A DNA stretch of 5,713 bases from a bacterium. GTDB lineage: Bacteria > Patescibacteriota > Minisyncoccia > Phycocordibacterales > PALSA-1337. Below are positions 1 to 4,362 of this stretch, piece after piece. The first letter of the stretch is position 1, and every line of letters begins with the position of its first letter. The notes below the pieces were generated by a model that ran no database searches, was not told where the DNA came from, and was given only the letters and a program-made list of their open reading frames with translations. The position numbers were made by a program, and so were the translations under genes. The stretch spans positions 1-5,713 of the forward strand of contig JAUSHF010000002.1 in assembly GCA_030648705.1 (NCBI GenBank), in the 5' to 3' direction.

Positions 1-1
1 C

Positions 2-304
2 CAGATTTTTGAAAAAGAAGATATGTTTAAATTCTTTCACTATTATTTTTCAGACGTTTATTCGGCAAGTTTATTAACAAAAACGGACCGCCGGCCAACA
101 ATACGTGAAAGAGTTAGAAGTGCTATGTATTCAGGTTTCAAATACTATACTCATGTACGTGATGATATTAGAATTCACAATCAATACCATTGGGTCCCTT
201 CAGAAAGTACTACTCTTGTAGCTAATCTTTATGGCGCTATTGATGATGTTCTATTCTGGCTTAAACACGGTGTGGAAATTCATAATGGAGTTATTCACTT
301 TTAA
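2..304 (+). CDS. Unrecognised protein, probably the 3' part of a longer gene
   Basis: I do not recognise this protein. The frame is open from the first bases of the window. The seven codons before the first ATG (position 23) read as ordinary coding sequence (QIFEKED), and that ATG has only a weak purine stretch (gaaaaagaag) before it, unlike the strong AGGAG sites of several later genes. I therefore prefer a gene that begins before the window; a start at 23, giving 93 aa, is the alternative. The visible part is rich in aromatic residues and histidine, with a basic central stretch (RRPTIRERVRSAMYSG) and a C-terminal end that looks helical (LYGAIDDVLFWLKHG). No signal peptide or convincing membrane segment is seen. 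The TAA stop lies inside the first promoter-like motif, so this gene probably ends one transcription unit. Confidence 0.6.
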   Translation, partial: QIFEKEDMFKFFHYYFSDVYSASLLTKTDRRPTIRERVRSAMYSGFKYYTHVRDDIRIHNQYHWVPSESTTLVANLYGAIDDVLFWLKHGVEIHNGVIHF

Positions 305-314
305 CTATTATAAT
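299..314 (+). promoter_or_regulatory. Promoter-like motif, copy 1
   Basis: TTTTAACTATTATAAT, with a perfect TATAAT box at 309-314 and transcription expected near 321. The same 16 bases recur exactly at 3522 and 3829, and with small changes at 2317 and 4583. No TTGACA-like box lies 16-18 bases upstream of TATAAT in this copy. The conserved part is instead the block directly before the -10 box, as in promoters read by an extended -10 mechanism or by a phage-specific polymerase or sigma factor. The motif overlaps the stop of the preceding gene and leads to the operon starting at 350. Downstream TATATAGCAAA is partly shared with copy 4. Confidence 0.7.
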
Positions 315-349
315 GTATATAGCAAATTAGATAAGTAGGAGAGCTTTAA

Positions 350-508
350 ATGGATAAAAAGGAAAATCAATATCACGCGGTAAAAGCTTTAATAGACTAT
401 AATGTAAAAGGAGTCGCATTGCGTTCAGGTAAAACAATTCAAGAAATTAAAGATGACCTTATTTGTGAAATATGTTTTGTGTTTGGAATAGATACTAAAA
501 AATATTAA
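350..508 (+). CDS. Small unrecognised protein, 52 aa
   Basis: I do not recognise this 52-residue protein (MDKKENQYHAVKALIDYNVK...). The ATG is preceded by TAGGAGAG (337-344) at normal spacing, and the start lies about 30 bases after the expected transcription start of promoter copy 1, making it the first gene of that operon. The sequence looks mostly helical, with two cysteines near the C terminus (LICEICFVFGID) and no membrane segment or signal peptide. The next gene follows after 20 bases with its own AAGGAG site. Small early phage proteins of this kind often act on host factors, but nothing here shows that for this one. Confidence 0.7.
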   Translation: MDKKENQYHAVKALIDYNVKGVALRSGKTIQEIKDDLICEICFVFGIDTKKY

Positions 509-528
509 GATAAGGAGTTTATAATTAA

Positions 529-684
529 ATGGAATACAAAACCTTAGTAAGCGAGTCGTTATATATTTGCTATAAATATAATCGTCAAAGAAGTCCAGAT
601 ATTACTCCTGAAAAATGGAAATGTGTTTTTGGTAATATTGAAATAATGGAAGAGAGATTTCAAGAGGAGAATAATAATGACTAA
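529..684 (+). CDS. Small unrecognised protein, 51 aa
   Basis: I do not recognise this 51-residue protein (MEYKTLVSESLYICYKYNRQ...). It has a clear TAAGGAG site at 511-517 about 11 bases before the ATG. The N-terminal half contains SLYICYKYNRQRSPDITPEKW, which resembles a compact alpha/turn unit, and the C-terminal end is acidic (MEERFQEENNND). The last eight bases overlap the start of the next gene, and that gene's ribosome binding site (GAGGAGA) is contained in this coding sequence, so the two are probably translationally coupled. An open frame on the opposite strand (559-768) is rejected in favour of this gene and the next. Confidence 0.68.
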   Translation: MEYKTLVSESLYICYKYNRQRSPDITPEKWKCVFGNIEIMEERFQEENNND

Positions 685-856
685 GAGAATGAAAGGTATT
701 ACACACCAACAGAATAAAGAAGCCTCTATAACTAAGGTGACAAGGGCTCTCATACTAGTGGAGACCAATCCAGTAACCTGCGATGGACTAAGGAGAGCTT
801 TTCACCTATCCGAAATAAAGGATAGCTTCTATAATTGGAAACTAGTAAGGAGTTAA
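677..856 (+). CDS. Small protein with possible helix-turn-helix, 59 aa
   Basis: This is a 59-residue protein starting at an ATG preceded by AGAGGAGA (663-670). It overlaps the upstream gene by eight bases and ends two bases before the next start, whose AAGGAG site lies inside this coding sequence. The N terminus is basic (MTKRMKGITHQQNKEA). A hydrophobic helix (TRALILVETN) is followed by VTCDGLRRAFHLSEIKDSFY, which has the spacing of a helix-turn-helix (helix, turn at HLS, second helix). A DNA-binding role is only a suggestion from this pattern. Its codons are somewhat richer in G+C than those of its neighbours, resembling the genes at 2445 and after 5222. Confidence 0.65.
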   Translation: MTKRMKGITHQQNKEASITKVTRALILVETNPVTCDGLRRAFHLSEIKDSFYNWKLVRS

Positions 857-858
857 AT

Positions 859-1047
859 ATGACTATTATACATACTTATGCAAAACTAAATAGGAAAATC
901 CGGCATTTAAATAAAATAATTAAAATTCAAAAAAACTTAGCTAAAGCATATAGAGAAGAAACTGAATATCATCAAGCTGTAATTGATAATTTATTTCCAA
1001 ATGCCTCGGTAGCTCAATTGGAAGAGCAAGTGTTTTGTAAACACTAG
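859..1047 (+). CDS. Small basic coiled-coil-like protein running into tRNA-Thr, 62 aa
   Basis: The start is the ATG at 859, which has AAGGAG at 847-852; an in-frame ATG at 835 lacks a comparable site. Residues 1-48 form a basic, strongly helical, coiled-coil-like stretch (LNRKIRHLNKIIKIQKNLAK, then AYREETEYHQAVIDNLF). The last 15 codons (ASVAQLEEQVFCKH and the TAG) lie inside the tRNA-Thr gene starting at 1003, with the stop in the tRNA anticodon stem. This C terminus is therefore a by-product of tRNA sequence, and tRNA processing would cut the message inside the gene. Function unknown. A tRNA insertion that removed the original end of the gene would explain the arrangement. Confidence 0.62.
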   Translation: MTIIHTYAKLNRKIRHLNKIIKIQKNLAKAYREETEYHQAVIDNLFPNASVAQLEEQVFCKH

Positions 1048-1078
1048 GTTGAGAGTTCGAATCTCTCCTGAGGCTCCA
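1003..1078 (+). tRNA. tRNA-Thr (anticodon UGU)
   Basis: A complete 76-base cloverleaf with encoded CCA. Acceptor GCCTCGG pairs with CTGAGGC (one G-T), discriminator T, then CCA. D stem GCTC/GAGC encloses a loop with GG. Anticodon stem AGTGT/ACACT has a seven-base loop TTTGTAA, with anticodon TGT at 1036-1038 reading ACA. T stem GAGAG/CTCTC has the loop TTCGAAT. It has no promoter of its own and sits within the operon from promoter copy 1, overlapping the 3' end of the 62-aa gene, so release must depend on processing. It would supply a tRNA for ACA, a codon expected to be common in AT-rich genes. Confidence 0.96.
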
Positions 1079-1115
1079 ATTAATAAATATGCGGATTTAA
1101 ATATGGAGTAATAAA

Positions 1116-1400
1116 ATGGAATATACTGAAAAGTATCGAATTTATTCTGAGTCAAGTAAAAGAACTCATATTGTAGGTAAGCTTGAATCTGGTGAATATA
1201 CCTGTGATTGTCGTGGATGGACAGGGCATATGCCAAGACCTTGTTGTAAGCATATTAGAGAAGTATTATACACTCACCCAGAGCCACTAGATTTAGCAAA
1301 TTATGAAAAGCTGCAAGGCAAGAAAGGTAAAGTAAATAAGGCCTTTGATACCTTAAAAAATTCTTGGACAACTCAAGCGGCTGGAACAATAAAAGAATAA
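1116..1400 (+). CDS. SWIM-type zinc-finger protein, 94 aa
   Basis: A 94-residue protein whose centre matches the SWIM zinc-finger pattern CxCx(n)CxH: Cys30 and Cys32 (YTCDC), then Cys44 and His46 (CCKHI), in the usual setting of a beta strand before the first pair and a helix after the His (IREVLY). SWIM domains bind zinc and mediate DNA or protein contacts in bacterial and eukaryotic proteins. Here the domain is nearly the whole protein, with a lysine-rich C-terminal tail (KLQGKKGKVNKAFDTLKNSW). The ATG has GGAG at 1104-1107. It lies 37 bases after tRNA-Thr and one base before the first cysteine-rich gene, so it is probably co-transcribed with that array. The domain call is fairly firm; the biological role is unknown. 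Confidence 0.85.
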   Translation: MEYTEKYRIYSESSKRTHIVGKLESGEYTCDCRGWTGHMPRPCCKHIREVLYTHPEPLDLANYEKLQGKKGKVNKAFDTLKNSWTTQAAGTIKE

Positions 1401-1401
1401 A

Positions 1402-1692
1402 ATGAAAACTATTTTACAAGCTCCTAAATTTTGTGAATACAGTTCGTCACTTGGACATTTATGTTGTGAAATAGAAGATAATAATATTATATGTGTTACG
1501 ACTAATAATTTAGAATCTATACGGTGTTCTAAATGCTGCTTTGAATGTAATGATTTAGAAGATAAATGTAGAATTATTAAAAGTAATCATCTTGATAATA
1601 ATAGAATTAAGTTTATAGCCTTTAAAATAAAAACTATGAGTGGATTAAATAAACATGATTATACCTATAATAATATCCAAACTTCCAAATAA
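1402..1692 (+). CDS. Cysteine-rich paralogue family, member 1, 96 aa
   Basis: First of four tandem copies of a small cysteine-rich family (a fifth lies at 4363). Cysteines are at residues 11, 21, 22, 31, 42, 45, 46, 49 and 56. The core is CSKCCFECNDLEDKC, which has the family's invariant CC-x2-C-x6-C spacing, followed by a version of the family tail (RIKFIAFKIK). Cysteine pairs like these suggest zinc binding in the cytoplasm; no signal peptide is seen. It is the most divergent member and carries about 22 extra C-terminal residues beyond the shared tail, overlapping the next gene in another frame. The start is one base after the SWIM gene stop and lacks a strong ribosome binding site, so coupled translation is likely. 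Confidence 0.8.
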   Translation: MKTILQAPKFCEYSSSLGHLCCEIEDNNIICVTTNNLESIRCSKCCFECNDLEDKCRIIKSNHLDNNRIKFIAFKIKTMSGLNKHDYTYNNIQTSK

Positions 1693-1867
1693 TTTGTGTG
1701 GTGAAGACGCATGTGTTGGTAATCTTAATACAACTACAAAAGAAATAACTTGTAGAGAACATATTTGTAAAAGGTGTTGTTATCAATGTTCAAATCCTAG
1801 AATGTATTGTACTATTCCTACCGCTGAAGAGAAACTTAAATTTATATGTGAACTATTAAAAATATGA
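1655..1867 (+). CDS. Cysteine-rich paralogue family, member 2, 70 aa
   Basis: Second family member. Cysteines at residues 15, 20, 33, 38, 41, 42, 45 and 52 give the family's eight-cysteine plan, with the core CKRCCYQCSNPRMYC (CC-x2-C-x6-C) and the tail AEEKLKFICELLK. The start is uncertain. The ATG at 1655 overlaps member 1 by 38 bases in a different frame and gives an unusually isoleucine-rich N terminus (MIIPIIISKLP) that other members lack. A TTG at 1694, just before the first cysteine, would give a shorter protein. Neither has a clear ribosome binding site, so translation probably depends on member 1. It ends in an ATGA overlap with member 3. Function unknown; zinc binding is inferred. 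Confidence 0.75.
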   Translation: MIIPIIISKLPNNLCGEDACVGNLNTTTKEITCREHICKRCCYQCSNPRMYCTIPTAEEKLKFICELLKI

Positions 1868-2091
1868 AGATTGAAATTGATTGTATTGGACTACGAACAC
1901 GTTGTAAAACTAGTCATAGCGCTTACTATGATACAGATAGTAAAATATTAATTTGTCTTTTAAAATGCCCGGCAAATCTTAAGGTATTAGCATGCTGTAT
2001 GATGTGTGATAAACCTTCAGTAAATTGTGGGGAAGAATCTGTTGAAAATAAATTAAAATTTATAGCTAAGTTATCAAAGAGAATAAAATGA
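1864..2091 (+). CDS. Cysteine-rich paralogue family, member 3, 75 aa
   Basis: Third family member, with cysteines at residues 7, 14, 31, 35, 44, 45, 48 and 55. The core ACCMMCDKPSVNC keeps CC-x2-C-x6-C, but the cysteine usually three residues before CC is displaced to nine before it. The tail is VENKLKFIAKLSKRIK, a variant of EEKLKFI. The ATG overlaps the stop of member 2 (ATGA), and its own stop overlaps the start of member 4 in the same way, so members 2-4 form a coupled translational unit. The protein is short, without a signal peptide or membrane segment. Function unknown. Confidence 0.8.
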   Translation: MKIEIDCIGLRTRCKTSHSAYYDTDSKILICLLKCPANLKVLACCMMCDKPSVNCGEESVENKLKFIAKLSKRIK

Positions 2092-2309
2092 AAATTAATT
2101 GCAATGAATTAGGCTTATGTCGTGTTAATGAGGAGGCTGATTTAAATATAAGAACTAATATTTTAACATGTCCTATTGGTTCTGTTTGTAGTGCCTGTTG
2201 TATACAGTGTATAAACCCTAATATAGAGTGTATAAAATATTCTGGAGAAGAGAAATTAAAGTTTATCAGTAAACTACTCAAATTAAAAAAGTCAAACTCA
2301 CTTCTATAG
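2088..2309 (+). CDS. Cysteine-rich paralogue family, member 4, 73 aa
   Basis: Fourth family member and a good example of the consensus: MKINCNELGLC, then TNILTC, then CSACCIQCINPNIEC, then SGEEKLKFISKLLKLKK. Cysteines are at 5, 11, 28, 34, 37, 38, 41 and 48, enough for two four-cysteine zinc sites. It is most like member 5 at 4363, which shares NCxxLGLC, TNIxTC and SGEEKLKF, so these two probably separated by recent duplication. The ATGA overlap with member 3 supports the start. The open frame on the opposite strand over the same region (2066-2281) is a shadow. Promoter copy 2 begins eight bases after the stop, so the array probably ends its unit here. Confidence 0.82.
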   Translation: MKINCNELGLCRVNEEADLNIRTNILTCPIGSVCSACCIQCINPNIECIKYSGEEKLKFISKLLKLKKSNSLL

Positions 2310-2316
2310 ACATAGG

Positions 2317-2334
2317 TTTTTAAACTATTATAAT
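2317..2334 (+). promoter_or_regulatory. Promoter-like motif, copy 2
   Basis: TTTTTAAACTATTATAAT with TATAAT at 2329-2334, the same motif as copy 1 but with one extra A in the TTTAAC part. Transcription should begin near 2341. The unit it would drive contains the 65-aa gene at 2445 and the DNA ligase at 2654. A leader of about 100 bases separates it from the first confident gene. I saw no firm structure there and only a 19-codon frame (2340-2399) without a ribosome binding site. Confidence 0.62.
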
Positions 2335-2444
2335 ATTATATGAACCTTAATAAACAGAAAATCTTATTAGTAAATATAGCAAGCTTAAGGGGACGCTAGA
2401 CTAAAATAGGTATGCCATAAATTCAAATTTAGGAGGCGAGGAAA

Positions 2445-2642
2445 ATGAAAATCACTAAAAAGCAGTATCAAGCGTTCCAATCCCGCTCGGCGTGTTGGAT
2501 TAGTGACAATGACAACTACAATCTCCAACACTTTGGGATAACTAAAGAGACTTACAACATCATTCATCACGCCCATATAGAGGAAACTGGTATTTGCCCA
2601 AGTCAAGTATCGTTAGCCGCTATAAACAAACGACTAAAATAA
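2445..2642 (+). CDS. Small unrecognised protein upstream of DNA ligase, 65 aa
   Basis: I do not recognise this 65-residue protein (MKITKKQYQAFQSRSACWIS...). The ATG has an excellent AGGAGG site at 2431-2436. It looks largely helical: a basic N-terminal helix, a central FGITKETYNIIHHAHIEETG with two adjacent histidines, and a C-terminal CPSQVSLAAINKRLK that could be another helix. The pattern GITKETYNII resembles the recognition part of a helix-turn-helix, which is only suggestive. The stop codon overlaps the ribosome binding site of the ligase gene, so the two are likely co-expressed. Its G+C content is higher than that of the cysteine-rich genes. The opposite-strand frame at 2385-2606 is a shadow. 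Confidence 0.72.
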   Translation: MKITKKQYQAFQSRSACWISDNDNYNLQHFGITKETYNIIHHAHIEETGICPSQVSLAAINKRLK

Positions 2643-2653
2643 GGAGAAGGAAC

Positions 2654-3511
2654 TTGAAAGCTAAAGAAATATCAGAATTAGATTATATTGAAAATAATCA
2701 TAATTTAGTAGCCACTAAAAAATGGAACGGCTTTTCAGAAACTATCACTATTAAGAATGGAAAGGCCACTGTTCATTCAACCCGGTCTGGAGCAGATCAT
2801 TCTAAAAATGTACCTTGTTTGACAACTTGTAAATTTCCGGAAGATATTGATATTGTTTTACATTCTGAAGGTATTGCCTCGACAGATAAAGTTGAAGATG
2901 CTAAATCAATATTTGGATCTCTTCCTGAGACAGCGATTGCTCGGCAGAAAACTCATGGTGAGGCCCAATTTGTATTATTTGATGTTATTGAATTATATGG
3001 ACTTAATATAGAAAATTTACCCTTTGCTCGGCGTCATCAACTTGTAGGTCAATGGTTTTCTATATTATTAAAATATACAAACTGTCTTAAATTAGAATTT
3101 CTTGTCACTAAAAATAAAAAGCAATATTTTGAAGAGCTTATTGCTTCCGGCGCTGAAGGTGTGGTAATAAAAGACTTAATGGGTACTAACAAAGATGTTT
3201 ATAAGGTTAAGAAAATCAAATCTTGGGATGTTATTATAACCGGTTTTACCGAGGGTAAAGGTAAATATACAGGATTAATTGGAGCTCTTCAATACGGATT
3301 TTATAATAATGGAAAGGTTGAATATGCTGGTAAAGCCGCTGGAATGGTTGATGAACAGCGTAAAGTATTTTCTAATAATAGAAATCAGTTTATAGGTAAG
3401 GTTGTAGAAATCAAAGGTCAAGAGATAGGCAATCAAGGTGGAATTGTATTTCCTAGATTTGTGAGAGTTAGAGATGATAAACCTATAGAGTTATGTATAT
3501 TAGAAAAGTAA
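2654..3511 (+). CDS. ATP-dependent DNA ligase (minimal two-domain form), 285 aa
   Basis: Joins nicks in DNA by transferring AMP from ATP to a lysine and then to the 5' phosphate. The nucleotidyltransferase motifs appear in order, numbered from this start: motif I KWNG (Lys23), motif III HSEG (Glu72), motif IIIa FVLFD (106-110), motif IV EGVVIK (168-173) and motif V YKVKK (183-187). An OB-fold domain runs from about residue 190 and ends in motif VI, FPRFVRVR (266-273). With no N-terminal DNA-binding domain, it matches the size of minimal viral ligases. Motif I has Asn where DNA ligases usually have Asp (KxDG). I chose TTG at 2654 because AAGGAG (2641-2646) lies seven bases before it; an in-frame ATG at 2594 would overlap the upstream gene and lacks a site. 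It probably seals nicks in phage DNA replication or repair. Confidence 0.9.
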   Translation: MKAKEISELDYIENNHNLVATKKWNGFSETITIKNGKATVHSTRSGADHSKNVPCLTTCKFPEDIDIVLHSEGIASTDKVEDAKSIFGSLPETAIARQKTHGEAQFVLFDVIELYGLNIENLPFARRHQLVGQWFSILLKYTNCLKLEFLVTKNKKQYFEELIASGAEGVVIKDLMGTNKDVYKVKKIKSWDVIITGFTEGKGKYTGLIGALQYGFYNNGKVEYAGKAAGMVDEQRKVFSNNRNQFIGKVVEIKGQEIGNQGGIVFPRFVRVRDDKPIELCILEK

Positions 3512-3521
3512 TTCTTTGAGC

Positions 3522-3537
3522 TTTTAACTATTATAAT
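3522..3537 (+). promoter_or_regulatory. Promoter-like motif, copy 3
   Basis: TTTTAACTATTATAAT, identical to copies 1 and 4, with TATAAT at 3532-3537 and transcription expected near 3544. It starts ten bases after the ligase stop. What follows is not a gene but the stem-loop array at 3577-3802, so this promoter seems to make a leader or stand-alone RNA, possibly reading on into the unit from copy 4. Confidence 0.7.
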
Positions 3538-3543
3538 AGATAT

Positions 3544-3804
3544 ATCAAGATATAAAAAGGAGGCAATAAATATATTCGACATAAGTGTCGGGTATTATTA
3601 AATTTACAAAGTGTAAATGATTATTTTTATCTTTAGGAATTGCGCTTTAAGCGCAGCTAATTAGTATGAGTTTACGAATACTAATTAGCTATTAGATTAA
3701 ATTTATGTAAACATAAATATAATAGATTAATTTTAGTATTAGCTGTCCGCGTCGGACAGATATATTATTAGGAGGAAGCACCTGATAAAATCCATTTTAT
3801 CACA
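3544..3804 (+). ncRNA. Candidate non-coding RNA: array of seven perfect stem-loops
   Basis: No convincing gene lies between 3512 and 3887. The stretch holds seven successive perfect hairpins: CGACA/TGTCG (3577-3590), ATTTACA/TGTAAAT (3602-3618), TGCGCT/AGCGCA (3641-3655), a 13-bp stem AGCTAATTAGTAT/ATACTAATTAGCT (3655-3690), ATTTATG/CATAAAT (3701-3718) nested in CTATTA/TAATAG (3689-3725), CTGTCCG/CGGACAG (3743-3759) and TGATAAAA/TTTTATCA (3783-3802). Hairpins 3, 4 and 5 abut. ATTAGCT at 3738-3744 could pair with AGCTAAT at 3655-3661 as an alternative fold. The stems differ in sequence, so this is not a repeat array. AAGGAGG (3557-3563) and TAGGAGG (3769-3775) occur with no ATG, GTG or TTG at usable spacing. 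Promoter copy 3 would start the RNA; no U-tract terminator is seen. Function unknown; a DNA-level role such as a replication origin is also possible. Confidence 0.5.
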
Positions 3805-3828
3805 TTTAGAATCAAAGTTAAATAGTGT

Positions 3829-3844
3829 TTTTAACTATTATAAT
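3829..3844 (+). promoter_or_regulatory. Promoter-like motif, copy 4
   Basis: TTTTAACTATTATAAT, identical to copies 1 and 3, with TATAAT at 3839-3844. As in copy 1, a TAGCAAA element follows shortly after (ATACTTAGCAAA). It should drive the 125-aa gene, the tRNA at 4278 and cysteine-rich member 5. The -35 position has no recognisable TTGACA. Confidence 0.7.
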
Positions 3845-3887
3845 ATACTTAGCAAAAATATATTTTAAGGATATAAAAAAGAATTAA

Positions 3888-4265
3888 ATGAAAACATTAT
3901 TTAATGATATGAAAAAGAAAAATTTAATAACATTTTCATATGTTATATATGATGTATTAGGGGCCTCAGGTAGTGCAGATTATTTTTGGTATAAATTAAG
4001 TATATTAAAGGATTGGGACAAAGTAAATATTTATAATGTATTTAATAATGCTTGTATTTATTTAGATGAGGATAAAAGAGATTTCTCATTATTAATTAGA
4101 TATATTATGACATATTCATTTTTAGGCCCAGATTTATTTGATTCAATGGTGGTATTAGGAAAAGATAGATGTTGCAATAGATTATCTAATTTTGTAAATA
4201 AACCTTTAAATTATGCTGCGTATTTTAAAGATTGCTTTGGAAATATAGAGGCTAAAATAGATTAA
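3888..4265 (+). CDS. Unrecognised protein, 125 aa
   Basis: I do not recognise this 125-residue protein (MKTLFNDMKKKNLITFSYVI...). It is the first gene after promoter copy 4. It is rich in aromatic residues (many Tyr, Phe and Trp) and appears mainly helical, with the segments FSYVIYDVLGASGSADYFWY, YNVFNNACIYLDEDKRDF, LLIRYIMTYSFLGPDLFDSM and a C-terminal KPLNYAAYFKDCFGN. Cys-Cys occurs at VLGKDRCCNRL. No signal peptide or clear transmembrane helix is present. The ATG is weakly supported: AAGGA lies about 16 bases upstream, farther than usual. Codon use is as AT-rich as that of the cysteine-rich genes. The stop is 12 bases before the tRNA, so the two are probably on one transcript. Confidence 0.72.
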   Translation: MKTLFNDMKKKNLITFSYVIYDVLGASGSADYFWYKLSILKDWDKVNIYNVFNNACIYLDEDKRDFSLLIRYIMTYSFLGPDLFDSMVVLGKDRCCNRLSNFVNKPLNYAAYFKDCFGNIEAKID

Positions 4266-4277
4266 TTTCACAAAAAT

Positions 4278-4350
4278 TCCAGACTCGTCTATTGGTAGGA
4301 CTTACGGTTTGGATTGTATTAGTCGGGTTCGAATCCTGGGTCTGGAGCCA
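4278..4350 (+). tRNA. tRNA, probably Pro (UGG) with a six-base anticodon loop; Gln (UUG) possible
   Basis: The cloverleaf is clear outside the anticodon arm: acceptor TCCAGAC/GTCTGGA is perfect, D stem GTCT/GGAC, T stem TCGGG/CCTGG with loop TTCGAAT, discriminator G and encoded CCA. The anticodon stem best pairs TACGG (4303-4307) with TTGTA (4314-4318), leaving only six loop bases, TTTGGA. Counting from the 5' side this gives anticodon TGG (4310-4312), Pro. If the last G-U pair opens, the loop is eight bases (GTTTGGAT) and TTG, Gln, can sit in the anticodon position. A first pair U-A and discriminator G are known features of bacterial tRNA-Gln, whereas bacterial tRNA-Pro usually has discriminator A. 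It lies 12 bases after the 125-aa gene and 12 before cysteine-rich member 5. Confidence 0.8.
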
Positions 4351-4362
4351 AAGGAAAATATA

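Noticed and set aside
559..768. 69-aa open frame on the - strand with hydrophobic residues
   Set aside because: It lies opposite two + strand genes with strong ribosome binding sites and start/stop coupling; it has no matching site of its own and looks like a shadow.
991..1236. 81-aa open frame on the - strand
   Set aside because: It runs antisense through tRNA-Thr and the SWIM gene. Part of it (GASGEIRTLNLVF) is the typical translation of an antisense tRNA.
2340..2399. 19-codon frame right at the expected transcription start of promoter copy 2
   Set aside because: It has no ribosome binding site and would need leaderless translation; too short to support.
2594..2653. Upstream ATG extension of the DNA ligase
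   Set aside because: It would overlap the 65-aa gene and has no ribosome binding site, whereas TTG at 2654 has AAGGAG at ideal spacing and the added residues match no ligase domain.
3617..3664. 15-codon frame from ATG within the stem-loop array
   Set aside because: Its start is buried in hairpin 2, no ribosome binding site is near, and it runs through hairpins 3 and 4; structure explains the sequence better.
3577..3802. CRISPR array or stacked transcription terminators
   Set aside because: The stems have different sequences and irregular spacing, so there is no repeat-spacer pattern, and none is followed by a run of T.
3782..3868. 28-residue frame from CTG after TAGGAGG
   Set aside because: CTG starts are rare and the frame runs through hairpin 7 and promoter copy 4. 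Kept only as an alternative explanation of the ribosome binding site.
4309..4362. N-terminal extension of cysteine-rich member 5
   Set aside because: It would start in the tRNA anticodon loop. The ATG at 4363 has AAGGA and gives an N terminus matching member 4.
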